64,000 bases of DNA from Anopheles merus (taxonomy: Eukaryota > Arthropoda > Insecta > Diptera > Culicidae): contig NW_024427600.1 of assembly GCF_017562075.2 (NCBI RefSeq), positions 186,001-250,000 on the forward strand, written 5' to 3'. How positions within the stretch are numbered: position 1 is the first letter of the stretch; each line of letters opens with the position of its first letter. Below, in pieces: positions 30,361-40,597 of the stretch. The translations under genes and the position numbers were made by a program. A model generated the notes under the pieces. It was not told the DNA's origin, did no database searches, and saw only the letters and a list, made by a program, of their open reading frames with translations.

Positions 30361-31722
30361 ATGGCGGCTATTTGCTTCTCGTGTGCTGAACCGCTAGAGG
30401 CCACCGGCTGCATCATCTGTTGTGCATATTGTGACGCTACGTTCCACCGCGGCTGTTGCAAATTGCCCCCCGAGCTGATTGACGCAGGATTGTCCAATGT
30501 CGACCTGCACTGGAGCTGCATTGGCTGCACTTCTTCTTCTTCTTTGGCTCAACAACCGATGCCGGTCAAGGCCTGCCAACACACTTGTGGGGTTGGCTTT
30601 CAGTGACTTATTGATTTCCCCCCATAGCAGGATAGTCAGTCCTACGTATGGCGGCACGGTCTATTTGGGGCTTGAACCCATGACGGGCATGTTGTTAAGT
30701 CGTACGAGTTGACGACTGTACCATGAGACCGGCTAAATTTTGGCTAAATTGGCTGCACTAACATTCTTAAAAATCCGCGCTGCCGTTCGGTAAAAGAAAT
30801 AGGCGCCCAGGTCGGTTTCCAAGCCGCCCTCACCTCAGCTGTAGCAGCTATCGGCAAGCTCGTTGAGCCTATTGTCGCCGAAGTTCGCAGTGGTTTTACC
30901 CTCCTTCAAACTGCATCCACGCCTCACATTCGGAATCCTGATCCTCGACCGGCTACGGGTAGAAAGCGGAGGCGCGTAATCGAGGATTCGGAATCTCCTG
31001 GTGTAAACAGAATTGTAAACAATCGCGGTAACATCCTTTGTGCCGCGTCATCGCCAAACGCATACACCAATACCACGATTGCCGTCCAGCCGGCACCTAC
31101 ACAACCTCAAGAACTGGTGGGAACCGATCCGTTATCATCACCGCTTCAAGCTGCACCTCGTGAGCCATTCACAGATAGGATATGGATCCGCCTATCCCGC
31201 TTATCAACAGCCGTCACTGTGGAACAAGTGGTCGCTTCTGTAAAGCGTCGCTTAGCCACCGATGACGTTATAGCGTATTGCCTGCTGAGAAGAGGGGTTA
31301 GTGTGGACAGCATGAATTGGCTTTCATTCAAAGTGAGAGTCCCGGCTATCCTTCGAGATCCGGCACTCACACCATCCACCTGGCCCGTCGGTATCGGTGT
31401 ACGTGAGTTTTTTCCATCCCGTCAACACGACCACCAAACCTCATCTCCTATAGCCACCCGAAACCGCTTTACAACACGCACACCAGCTACTAGTACTGAT
31501 CACCGCTACACCACACGCACACCAACAACGACTCACCGTTTAGCAGCACGCACGTCTACTCCACCTGGTCCTGAAACAACATCATCACAACAGTGTCACC
31601 CCCCGGTGAATGATACCTTGGAAGCACCCAACTCAACACTTGTTTCTGGACCGCCCCAAAACCACCGCGCTTCATCTCCGCACCTGCACCAGTCTACAAT
31701 CGATCGCTTTTTTCTCAACTAG
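30361..31722 (+). pseudogene. ORF1 of the CR1/Jockey-like element, split by a SINE
   Basis: It starts at ATG 30361 with a PHD-type zinc finger (residues about 4-56). The finger's last motif, CIGCT, is interrupted by the antisense SINE at 30532. The same frame resumes after the second target duplication (from 30760) and runs to the stop at 31722, giving about 377 codons without the insertion. The downstream part has a basic stretch (GRKRRR) and a segment of RNA-binding-like character (about 31150-31400, ending in VGVREFF-like residues), then a Thr/Pro/Ser-rich tail. ORF1 proteins in these clades bind element RNA. The insertion abolishes the full-length product. Confidence 0.8.
30532..30747 (-). 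mobile_element. Complete tRNA-derived SINE, antisense, 12-bp target duplication
   Basis: 216 bp between direct repeats ATTGGCTGCACT (30520-30531 and 30748-30759). On the minus strand: head TTAGCCAAAATTTAGCCGG, an A-box-like GTACAGTCG region, box B ATGGGTTCAAGCCCC, a body, then a GAAGAAGAAGAA tail. It is the parent of the clipped copies at 265-468 and 11983-12186 and a relative of 41550-41742. It resembles tRNA-derived mosquito SINEs; I give no family name. Confidence 0.88.
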
Positions 31723-34700
31723 ACGAAGTTACGCTCATTGCACGCAACAAACACGCCAAGCCTCATGCTCTGACAACGCAGCTCAATTGACTTACCGTAT
31801 ACCCGCTTTATCCAACCACCACAATGACAACGCTACCGCTGAGTATTTAAGCTGCTATTATCAAAATGTTAGAGGTTTGCGTACTAAAACAAAAGAATTT
31901 CACCTAGCTGTATCGGAGGCTGACTTCGACCTCATCGCCCTCACGGAAACTTGGCTTGTTGACAACATTTCATCTGCTCTTCTCTTCAACAACAACTTCT
32001 CTGTTTACCGCTGTGATCGCTCTCTCAGCGGCTCTAGCGCTCGCGGTGGTGGTGTTTTGCTAGCCGTTTCTAACGCATACGAGTCGATAGAATTACCTTC
32101 CCGTGATCGTTCTCTCGAGTATATTTGTGTGCGCGTCACCTGCAATAACGCACATCTGTACGTCATGGTAGTATACATTCCACCGCAGCTTAGCTCCGAG
32201 ATATCGACTCTTCGCTCTCTACATGATTGTATCAGCGGCTTCACTCTCACACTGAAGCCTTCGGATCTGATGTTTGTTATTGGCGATTTCAATCAGCCTA
32301 GCATAAGCTGGTCCACGGCTGATCCTTCGTCCTCGCCAGCATACTCATCAATCACGCACTATGAACCAACTGCGCGCTCACTGGCCAACATCACCTTTGT
32401 GGATGGATTTAAATTTAACGGATTAGTGCAACTTAATCTCATCAATAATTCGCACGGACGCATGCTTGACCTGCTCTACGCTAACAATGCTGCAGCTAAA
32501 TTGTGTTCGCCTGTCTTTCCAAGTGTTGTTTCGCTTGTACCTCTTGACTCCTATCACCCGGCGTTTGACTTCAATATACGTATTAACTCGTCGACCCGAC
32601 GCAATTCGACGACTCGACAAAACTCGACGACAACCGCATTTTATCGTTATAACTTTGCTAGAGCTGACTATGTGAAACTGAACGACATGATTTCAATGTT
32701 TAACAATAGCTTTCATTGTTCCAATTTTATTTCACTTGACGAAGCAGTATGTTCATTCTCGTCCTTCATGCTGCAAACCTTTGTTGTATGCGTCCCAGTT
32801 CAGCGTCCTAAACCTAACCCCCCCTGGGCGGACCGCACACTCAAACGACTCAAACGTGTAAAAAGAGCTGCTTATCGTCACTACCAAACGCGCCGCTGCC
32901 AAAGATCTCGCTCGATCTACTTTGACACGCACTCTTTATACTGCAGCTATAACAGGTTTCGATATCGCAGATATTTGAGTAAAATCCAACGTAACCTCTG
33001 CAGGTGGCCTGACTCGTTTTGGCGCTTCTATCACAGCAAAACAAAATCCACGCATACACCGAAATCCATTACGTACAAAGGAGCAACAAGTGCCAACACT
33101 AATGAAATGTGCAATCTCTTCGCGGATCGCTTCGCAGATTGATTTTCACCGGCCATGAATGATACCGATACCATTGATGCTGCTCTCGTCAACGGAGTGT
33201 TAATGGCTGGCGCAATTAACATGAGCACTCCTTTCATCGACAGTGAGATCGTTTTATCTGCCCTAGCGCAACTAAAGCCTTCCTTCGCTCCTGGACCCGA
33301 CGGAATTCCTTCTACCGTGCTGAAACGCTGTCAAACGACAGTAGCACCTATCCTTGCAAAATTGTTCAATGCATCGCTAGCCAATGGCTACTTTTCCAAA
33401 ACATGGAGGAAATCTTGGATGGTTCCTATTTACAAAAAGGGCGACAGGACAGATGCCATCAACTACCGGGGTATTACATCTTTGTGTGCCATTGCCAAGG
33501 TGTTCGAACTAGTGATATACAAACATCTGCTACATGCATGCCGCAGCTACCTAAGCCCGTATCAACATGGGTTCGTGCCAAAAAAGTCGACTACCACGAA
33601 CCTGGTTGAATTTGTAACCTATTGCACTAGTCAAATTGATGCCGGAGCTCAAGTCGATGCAATTTATACAGATCTGAAAGCAGCATTCGACTCTCTTCCG
33701 CACGCAATTCTTCTCGCTGAACTCGATCAGCTAGGAGTTTCCAGCTCGCTCGTACAGTGGCTTAAGTCTTACCTAATTAATCGCACATACATCGTGAAAA
33801 TTGATAAGCACATGTCCAAAGAAATAGTCAGCAACTCGGGTGTGCCACAAGGAAGCAATATTGGCCCGCTTCTCTTCATATTGTTTATCAACGATGTTAC
33901 CCTCGCTTTACCTCCCGACAGTATCAGTCTGTTTGCCGACGACGCAAAAAATTTTGCGCCTATTCACAACACAGGTGATTGTACATTCCTGCAAGACTGC
34001 ATCGAAATTTTCTGTTCGTGGTGCAAGCGTAACGGACTGACTATCTGCATCGAGAAATGCTACTGTGTGTCTTTTAGTCGATGCAGGAGCCCAGTCACTG
34101 GGACCTACTTCATGGACGGCACTGCAGTTAATCGACAAAATCATGCCAAAGACCTGGGCGTTCTGCTTGACTCTAGTTTGAACTTTAAACAGCATATCGA
34201 TGACGTTGTAGCCAGAGGAAATCAATTACTTGGCGTGGTTATCCGGACAACTAATGAATTCCGCAACCCCATGTGCATCAAAGCTGTGTACAACTGCATC
34301 GTTCGTTCGGTTCTGGAATATTCGTGCGTAGTCTGGAGCCCAACTACCGCTTCTTCAATTGCTCGACTTGAGGCGATTCAACGTAAGCTCACGAGATATG
34401 CCCTACGCCTACTTCCCTGGCAGGATCGCAATAATCTTCCTCCGTATGCTGCGCGGTGCCGTCTTCTAGGCCTTGAACCTTTTTTGGTTAGAAGACGCAA
34501 TGCACAGTGCTCTTTCATCGCTGGATTGCTAAATGGCTCTATCGACTCATCGCCTTTGTTGCATCGAGTCGATATCTATGCACCATCCCGAACACTTAGG
34601 TCTAGAGAAACTCTACGGCTCGCTCAACCCCGTTCCAGTGCTGGTCGGTCTGACCCTATGTTCCGCATGTCGGCTGTCTTCAACACTGTCTCGGATTGCT

Positions 34701-34765
34701 TCGACTTCGACATCTCAACTCAGTGCTTCAAGGAACGCCTCCGGCTTTTGCCGTGGCCGCAGTGA
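31610..34765 (+). pseudogene. ORF2 of the CR1/Jockey-like element (endonuclease + RT), one in-frame TGA
   Basis: One reading frame runs from before the ORF1 stop to 34765, broken only by TGA at 33140-33142. The endonuclease comes first: YYQNVRGLRTK, LTETWL, VYIPPQ, VIGDFNQPSISW and the terminal DSYHPAF. The RT follows: PSFAPGPDGIPSTVLK, NYRGITSLCAIAKVFE, YQHGFVPKKSTTTNL, YTDLKAAFDSL, NSGVPQGSNIGPLLF and the FADD catalytic box. The thumb and C-terminal region end LRLLPWPQ. There is no RNase H. The TGA falls in the linker between the two domains, so endonuclease and RT frames are each intact (510 and about 540 codons). The stop is most simply an inactivating mutation; readthrough is not supported by anything I see. 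Confidence 0.88.
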
Positions 34766-34876
34766 ATTGCGATGTAAATTTTTGCTATGTATTTTTTTCT
34801 CAATCGAACTGTTACATCTTAATTAGGCCATACGGCCCGTTGAAGATTAAATAAATAATAATAATAATAATAATAA

Positions 34877-35040
34877 TGAACCAAAATGAACTTTAATGAC
34901 TCTGAAATGAGCAAAAATGAATTTCAACGATCAAAATTTGGCTCAAAATGAACCAAAAACCTGTTCATCGGTGAATCTTTTCACAGAATGAACTATCAGT
35001 CGCCATCGATCGGTCATTGGAAACCGCCTCAATATCTTAG
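34877..35040. repeat. TGAAC-rich foldback remnant flanking the CR1-like element
   Basis: AATGAAC, GAACCAAAATGAAC and AACTTTAATGA recur. The first part is the inverted counterpart of about 29930-29985 on the other side of the retrotransposon, suggesting one inverted-repeat element split by the insertion. Confidence 0.5.
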
Positions 35041-35157
35041 CTGTAATCAAGCAGCCATTGGTTAAAGCAACAGTGGTTACACTGAATATCGAATAATTGT
35101 AGTAAGTCTTAGTTCTCTCTTAGAACGGCGTACATCGTCTTTCAATCGCTCCCACAT

Positions 35158-35174
35158 TGGTGACCCCTGTCGGG
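35158..35174 (+). other. Primer-binding site of a CsRn1-like gypsy
   Basis: TGGTGACCCCTGTCGGG closely matches the complement of the 3' end of tRNA-Trp, with an extra base. The tRNA-Trp primer is characteristic of CsRn1-type gypsy elements. The base before it ends ..CACAT, so the remnant 5' LTR should end near 35156; its start is not clear. Confidence 0.6.
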
Positions 35175-35612
35175 ATTAGTACTAGGGATTAAATATAAGA
35201 CAAAACAAATATTAAGGAAAACTAAAACTGAGCGTCCGAAAGAATGAACGGTAGAGAAAGAAATTTATTAAAATGAGATTCGAATAATCCTGCGATATGA
35301 AAGTACAAGCTGCGCAATAACGTTCAATTTAAAAAACAAGGGAGCACCCGAAAAGCTGAGAGATGACAGAAGCGAAACCGGAGAGCATGGCGAAAACATA
35401 CGGCGACTGAGGAAGCAGAACGACGAAAAACTTCAGTCTTGTGATTGATCTCGAAGAGAGCTGTTGGCTGTGCAAGACGGATTGTAATAAACAAGACGGA
35501 AACGTAATAAAGAATCACAAAAATTGAGTGAAAATGAGCGGAATTCACCACAACCTCGACGTGATCTTCGGATTGTTATTAGTTTTCCTAATTCGAAAAT
35601 TCGTGAACGAAC

Positions 35613-36800
35613 ATGTCTACCGAAAACGTTTCTAACGAAGAAACTTCCCCTGCTACTGCAGCCGTTTCGGTTAAAATACCGGAATTCTGGAAGAACGATC
35701 CATCGTTGTGGTTTTCGCAAGCTGAAATTCAGGTTTTGTTGGTCGGCGTTCATAAGGATGAGACAAAATTTTATCAGATTGTCGCTAAACTCGAACAATT
35801 CGTTGTTTTGTCATATCGCTGATTATGTAAAACAGCCTCCTGCGACAGGAAAATATGAAGCCGTTTAGCAACGTCTTATCTCTCGATTCGAGCTCACCGA
35901 ACAAGCCAAAATGGATCAGCAACTTGGATCGTACGATTTTGGAGACCTTCGTCCTACACGTCTTTTAACGAAGATGCAAGAACTTGCTGACGGATTGAAT
36001 GTGAATGATTCCTAGTTAAAAAGGCTATTTTTGCAAAAACTTCGAGCTAATATACGTGCAATACTTAGCATCCACGAAGGAAGTCTTTCGAAGCTGGCGG
36101 TGATGGCAGATAAAATGATAGAAATGGCTCCCCAAACATCGGTCATCCATGCTTCTGTGCAAAAAGATACGTCGGAAAATTTAGCAGAAAAATTTACCGC
36201 CATGATAGTAGAGCTACGCCAAGTGAAAGAGCGGTAATTTGAGCGCGATTGATTGCGTTCCACTTCTCAAAATCGTACCAATGAAAACTCACCGGAATAA
36301 ATCGCCGGAAGTATGGAAATCGAGCTACGCGATGACGAAGCCCTTGCCAGTAACCGTTCAATTAGACATACAGCGACAACGTCGCGCGCGACGAAAAATA
36401 GCTCAAAATTTCACTCTGTGTAGATCAAAGTAGCTCATTTGACTCAGTCAACCAACTTGTTTTATATTTTAAAACACACAAAAATAGGCTAACATGTGTT
36501 CAAATCTAATTTTTTGTGTTTGACATTAATCTGGCTTGTAAAAAAACTAGATAATTCGATTATTTCGGATGAAGCAAAATTGTCGCGCGCGACGAGTAGC
36601 TCTGTTTGCAAAATTGAGCTACTTTTTGTCGCGCGCGACGTTGTCGCTGTATGTCTATTTGCACGGTAACATCAGTCAAAACTAGATTTCCGCTCATCCG
36701 GAATCGGCGAGGTGGGCGGATTAAGAATCAGTTGCCGTCTGCAAATCTGCGACAATTCTTCTGGTATTCGATTCTTAATCGACACGAGATCGGATGTAGG
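35613..36800 (+). pseudogene. CsRn1-like Ty3/gypsy gag-protease, decayed
   Basis: The frame opens at ATG 35613 and encodes IPEFWKNDPSLWFSQAEIQ, the gag signature of this lineage. It continues in a second frame (ATGKYEAV; ISRFELTEQAKMDQQLG; PTRLLTKMQELADG; MADKMIEMAPQ) with several stops and at least one frameshift. After a MITE (36364-36656) a short stretch reads ICDNSSGIRFLIDTRSDVG, a protease active-site region with DTG changed to DTR. RT and integrase are missing; the sequence stops near 36800. It is a long-dead 5' fragment. Confidence 0.75.
36364..36656. mobile_element. MITE, 293 bp, ~43-bp terminal inverted repeats
   Basis: AGACATACAGCGACAACGTC, followed by GCGCGCGAC, at the left is matched by its inverted copy at the right; the similarity extends through GTAGCTCAA. 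ATT occurs on both sides (36361-36363, 36657-36659) and may be a 3-bp duplication. It is inserted in the gypsy gag remnant. No coding capacity. Confidence 0.75.
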
Positions 36801-37025
36801 GGAAAGCGGGGCAAAATGGACATGTTAAGCAGTTTACTGAATATTCCTTTGAATATGGCACAAAATGCAATTTTTCTTTTTTCTATTGTATGCCTCCACC
36901 CTTTATTTATGTATTAAAATTTCCAAATAGAATGAAAACAACTTAAAATCATGAAAACAGTGTAAAATAAAAGTTGTTGTTTTACGAGAAGCTATTTTGA
37001 CTCGGTAAAATGGGCATAGCTAAGG
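36798..37025. other. AT-rich sequence beginning GGGGAAAGCGGGGCAAAATGG
   Basis: It starts abruptly after the gypsy protease remnant and may be one end of another repeat (GGGGCAAAATGG, TCGGTAAAATGGGC). I could not find a matching opposite end. Confidence 0.35.
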
Positions 37026-37430
37026 ACTGTGTAGGAACGAGGTCAAATATTAGCCAAAATCGAATTGGCCAGCTTGGATGCCATTAGACAGCAGAAAGCC
37101 CTTGAAAATTCATCATTGCCTCAAACATGTACTACAGGCATACTTACTCTTCAAGTAAAATGTATAAACGAATTAACATTTTTATGGCAATGACCAGACG
37201 GATTGATATTATTAATCACAAATAAAATTTGAACCGATTGATTGAAATTTTAAGGGCTCTTAGGTCTAAAATACACGGACCGGAATTTCGCGGCTGCGAT
37301 AAACAAGAAAATTCCGCAGACGCGAAATTCCGGTCCGTGTATTTTCGGCCTTAGATGTCAAACTGCCTGTAACGAACTTTAGGCTATTTGTCAAATCGTT
37401 CTGCAATACGGGACCTCGTTCCTACACAGT
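37026..37430. mobile_element. MITE with ACTGTGTAGGAACGAGGTC ends
   Basis: About 20-bp terminal inverted repeats (ACTGTGTAGGAACGAGGTC; inverted copy CCTCGTTCCTACACAGT at the right). TGGGCATAGC occurs on both sides (37011-37020 and 37434-37443), a few bases outside the repeats, and may be the target duplication. It holds a smaller hairpin element. Confidence 0.65.
37257..37356. repeat. Near-perfect hairpin (tiny MITE-like element)
   Basis: Perfect 25-bp arms at 37268-37292 and 37321-37345 (AAAATACACGGACCGGAATT..), extended by CGGCTGCG/CGCAGACG, enclose a short AT-rich loop. TTAGG-like bases lie at each outer edge. It sits inside the 37026-37430 MITE. Confidence 0.75.
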
Positions 37431-37451
37431 TCTTGGGCATAGCCTTCTCCT

Positions 37452-37690
37452 TCATCTTTGAGTGATGGAGTTTGCCCTCCTACGATGTTATGGGACACCA
37501 TAATCAGAGGTTGTCCATCTTGGTTGTTAGAGAGACCTTACAGTCTATTTCTCTTTAATTGTTCTTGTTTTTTCTCTTCTTCTTTGGGTGATGGGGTTTG
37601 TCCTCCTATGATGTTGTGGGACACCATAATCAGAGGTTGACCATCTTGATTGTTAGAGAGACCTTGCAGTCTATTTCTCTTTTTTTTTGT
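37452..37690. repeat. Direct duplication of a ~120-bp block
   Basis: The block with GTTATGGGACACCATAATCA, GAGGTTG.CCATCTTG and GTTAGAGAGACCTT is present twice in tandem (about 37460-37560 and 37585-37685). It lies at the 3' end of the minus-strand I-like element and could be its 3' UTR or tail region. Confidence 0.65.
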
Positions 37691-37699
37691 TTTTTCTCT

Positions 37700-38822
37700 T
37701 CTTTTATTCTTTGGTTTTTACATCGTTTATATCAAAGGGTTTGATACTTAGATTGTGTTGTGTGTTTTGTGTTGTCTGTTGTGTGTTGTTTTTGTGTCTG
37801 TTTTTTGAATTTGGTGTGTATGTGTGTGTGGGTAACTATACTGGGTTTTGAAAACAAAATTCAGTAAGTTTCCATTTGTTTGTGGTGTTCCATTTATTTC
37901 CCTAGTTAATTAAAGTTATCTATGATATTGTTTTTTTCTCTTGTTTGTTTTTTTGTTTTTTAGAGGTTTTAGGGAGATTTTTTTCTTTATATGATCTTCC
38001 ATTGCAGGAAGAGATAAAAGATGTTTCTCCTTTTCCTCTGTTTTTCATATTTCTATGTGGTTTTGTTTTATGAAATTTATAATTTGCCTTATTGTTTTTC
38101 CAGAGGGTTCTCTCAATGTTTTTCGGAAATCTTCAAATTTGTTCTATTGTTATTGTTATGATTATTGTATTTGGGACAATCAAAAATCATGTGCCATCCT
38201 GTATTCGATAATCTGCAATTTTCACATTCGCCTTTTTGGATTGTTTTCATTTTAACTAGCCAGTAATCTGAATAATCATGCCTGGATAAAATTCTGTTAA
38301 TTATTTTTATTTGTTTCCCGCTAATTTTTATGTTTTTGTGCCAAAAGGTTTGAATTAAGTTTGGAAATTTAGGATTTTTTCCCTTTAGTAATGGACTCAT
38401 TTGTGTACCATTCTGTAGCCTCTTTTTACATTTCCTTACGGTAAAAATCTTTGGCATCAGTAAAACTTATTTTATTGTCTAATTCTACACTTGTTAGGCA
38501 TCTTTTATTCGCTAATTCGTCTGCGACTTCGTTTCCGTTTATTCCTACGTGCGACGGTATCCAAACAATTTGTGTGTTAGTGCTGGTGCATTTTTGTAAG
38601 ATGTTATATATAATTCCTTCTATTTGTGGTTCTTTTTAAGCTTTTTTTAGGATTTTGCATGAGATCAGGCTATCAGTATGTAGGGTTATGTTTTTCATCT
38701 CATATTTTTAGCTATCCTCAAAGCTTTTTCGATGGCTATCAGTTCTATTGTTGCTGTTGATGCTATGCTTTTAATTTAATAATCTTTGTATATGTTATGT
38801 TTTCTATTTTTTATGTAAACTA
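37700..38822 (-). pseudogene. I-like non-LTR element: RNase H, finger and 3' end
   Basis: The minus strand encodes the end of an I-group ORF2. ATIELIAIEKALRIAK and ILTDSLISCKIL-like residues, then WIPSHVGINGNEVADELANK (the RNase H end motif), lie in 38450-38820. They are followed by KIINRILSRHDYSDYW and the C-terminal finger CENCRLSNTGWHMIFDC (about 38165-38290). Stops and frameshifts are present, and the first catalytic Asp of RNase H is beyond the break at 38822. T-rich plus-strand sequence (37700-38050) is its A-rich 3' UTR. It probably belongs with 42180-43019 and 49271-51500. Confidence 0.7.
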
Positions 38823-39113
38823 GTTAAGGCCCGGTAAAATCTACCGGATGTCGTCAAATTTCGAATTATTTTCAAACTCTACACGTTCAGTGGAAACAAC
38901 CATAACAGTTCTTACTGTACATTGCAGAGCCGTTAAATATCGATGAGGCTACTTTTGAGCCATACTGATGTAAATTTTAAATATTAAATAACCATAAAAA
39001 ACCAAGTCACGCAATTTTGTATTTTTTTAACTGGTGTTCAAAGATAAGGTTATTTGTTACGCACGTAAAGTACCAATGAATCTTATTTACTAACACTTAT
39101 AAGTACAGCAATT
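38823..39113. other. Unassigned AT-rich spacer
   Basis: No coding or repeat feature recognised. Confidence 0.4.
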
Positions 39114-39115
39114 AT

Positions 39116-39449
39116 CCGCAGTACGCGATACTCGATTTACGCGAATTCGCAGTACGCGATTCTTCTAAATTTGACAGCTCCATGTGTTTTTTGCAAATAT
39201 TTTAATTTTTTGAAATATGTTATGCTCTTTTTGAATTTCTTTAATGTTCTTAATGCATTTTTCATTAAATTTGTGCAAAAGATACCTATTGTATAACAAA
39301 ACACTTTAATGCAAAACTCTGTGGCGATATTTTTCAACCCTCGAACCGGTAGTGTAAACTATTTTTCCATATGAATCCGCTATACGCGAAAACTCGAGAT
39401 ACGCTATTGCGGTCGGTCCCGTACGATAGCGTATATCGGATAGTGACTG
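39116..39449. mobile_element. Pogo/Tigger-like MITE, 334 bp
   Basis: Ends CAGCAATTATCCGCAGTACG and, inverted from the right, CAGTCACTATCCGATATACG, with TA on each side (39114-39115, 39450-39451). It is almost identical to 63431-63774. It has subterminal CGCGATA/TACGCG-type repeats and no coding capacity. Confidence 0.82.
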
Positions 39450-39451
39450 TA

Positions 39452-39820
39452 ATAACAAAGATAATCATGATTGGCGAGTTTTGTGGCCATTTTGATAAAA
39501 CAGAAGGTTCAGTAGCTACATTTCTACTTATTTTCAATAGAACTGATACGTTCCAGCCTCTGTTGACACAAATGTATAATGTTTTGATTGTTATTCTTTA
39601 GTTATCGGCGTGATTTTTTGGAAAGTATAGCTAAGTAGTAACCTCTACAACGTGTTCATTGAATAACGTATTGATGTGCAGTGGATTAAAAAATTAGGGT
39701 GCCGCTAATACATATACAACATGTTTACATCCAATCCCAACTGCGTACTTAAAACATACGATTTTTGAAATGCTCACTTCTGCTTCAATCCATCTTCTGT
39801 TTTTTGTGCCCATATATGTA
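39452..39820. other. Unassigned AT-rich spacer
   Basis: No feature recognised. Confidence 0.4.
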
Positions 39821-39823
39821 AGA

Positions 39824-40597
39824 TTTAGCTCAATTTAGTAAGAGATTAGCTCTGTAATGGGATGGGATCCGAAGCCCCATTGAGGAATAATACAGGCTCT
39901 CCCATCCAACTCCTATTCCGACACATCCTCGTTCGGCAGAGTGGTAACATGTGTCACCACATATCCAAGCTTGGGTACACGGGCTTGACCCAACCCCTCG
40001 GGCGGATGGTGGCAAATGGCGAACCAGGAGGGGGGTGGGTATCCCGGGAAACTGGGTGCCTGAACGTCGGGGGGGCAACCCGACGCTAAACAAAACGGTC
40101 ACGTGGGCGCGGGGCCAGTCACCCAGTCCCATGAATCAACGACTACGGAAAGCCACAGAAGTTTTCGAAACGGACATCCCGATACCGACCATACGCAATG
40201 CCCCCGGACTACTCTGAAAATGGGCTCATGGAACGTACGCACTCTAAGCGAAGCCGGAGCCTTGAAAAAACTTGATGATGCCCTAGCCACACTGAGCATG
40301 GACCTCGTAGCTTTACAAGAGATTCGATGGCTAGGGAACGGTGTGCACAACAGGCGTGGTAAACATTGCTACGACATATACTACAGCTGCCACGACCGCC
40401 ACCGCGTGCTCGGAACGGGTTTCGCCGTAGGTCCCCGGTTGAAACCCGCAATCATGGATTTCAAGGTTATAAACGATAGGCTATGCACCCTGCGCATGCG
40501 AGGCAAATTCTTTAATACTAGTTTCGGACACTCCTGGGGCAGGCCAAGACCGCAAAGCGGTTGTAGCGCCGGATAAGTAAGTAAGTAAGTAAGTAAA
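39824..40597 (+). mobile_element. RTE retrotransposon, internally deleted, with GTAA tail
   Basis: A 5' UTR (GC-rich, about 39850-40219), the start of the ORF, then a direct jump to the element's 3' end (TTTCGGACACTCCTGGGGCAG..GCCGGA) and a (GTAA)n tail at 40577-40597. ATGTAAGATT occurs just before the 5' side (about 39814) and again right after the tail, and may be the target duplication. Its 3' end is the same as that of the fragments at 2740-2815 and 14458-14533. Confidence 0.75.
40220..40576 (+). pseudogene. RTE endonuclease N-terminus fused to the RTE 3' end
   Basis: From ATG 40220 the frame encodes GSWNVRTLSEAGALKKL, LVALQEIRWLGNG and GTGFAVG, the first catalytic segments (Asn, Glu) of an RTE endonuclease. 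After FNTS it runs in frame across the internal deletion and stops at TAA in the GGATAAGTAAG tail. The Asp/His half of the endonuclease and all of the RT are absent, so the product would be catalytically dead. Confidence 0.75.

Larger units (their letters stand above)
12187..30735. repeat. Tandem segmental duplication, unit B (carries BEL insertion)
   Basis: This is the second copy of the 11.7-kb unit. It is longer only because a BEL/Pao retrotransposon (19690-26511) with a 5-bp target duplication sits in it. Removing the element restores collinearity with unit A. At 30735 the copy continues into unduplicated sequence, the intact right part of the CR1-like element, so this end marks the original locus from which the unit was copied. 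Confidence 0.9.
30110..34876 (+). mobile_element. CR1/Jockey-like non-LTR retrotransposon, full length but inactive
   Basis: A 5' UTR, ORF1 (PHD finger), overlapping ORF2 (endonuclease and RT), a short 3' UTR and a (TAA/AAT)n tail at about 34853-34876. The 5' edge is approximate. The element seems to lie in an older TGAAC-rich foldback: AAAGTTCATTTTGGTTTAA upstream (about 29948) and ACCAAAATGAACTTTAA downstream (about 34879) are inverted versions of each other. The exact clade (CR1, Jockey, Loner or I group without RNase H) is not settled here; the TAA tail is common in the I group. Confidence 0.85.

Noticed and set aside
1..30735. Assembly duplication artefact as sole explanation
   Set aside because: Units differ by scattered substitutions and indels and by a BEL insertion with a proper target duplication, which argues for a real duplication, though long reads are needed to be sure.
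33140..33142. Selenocysteine or programmed readthrough at the TGA
   Set aside because: No supporting downstream structure was noticed, and the copy is already disabled by a SINE in ORF1.
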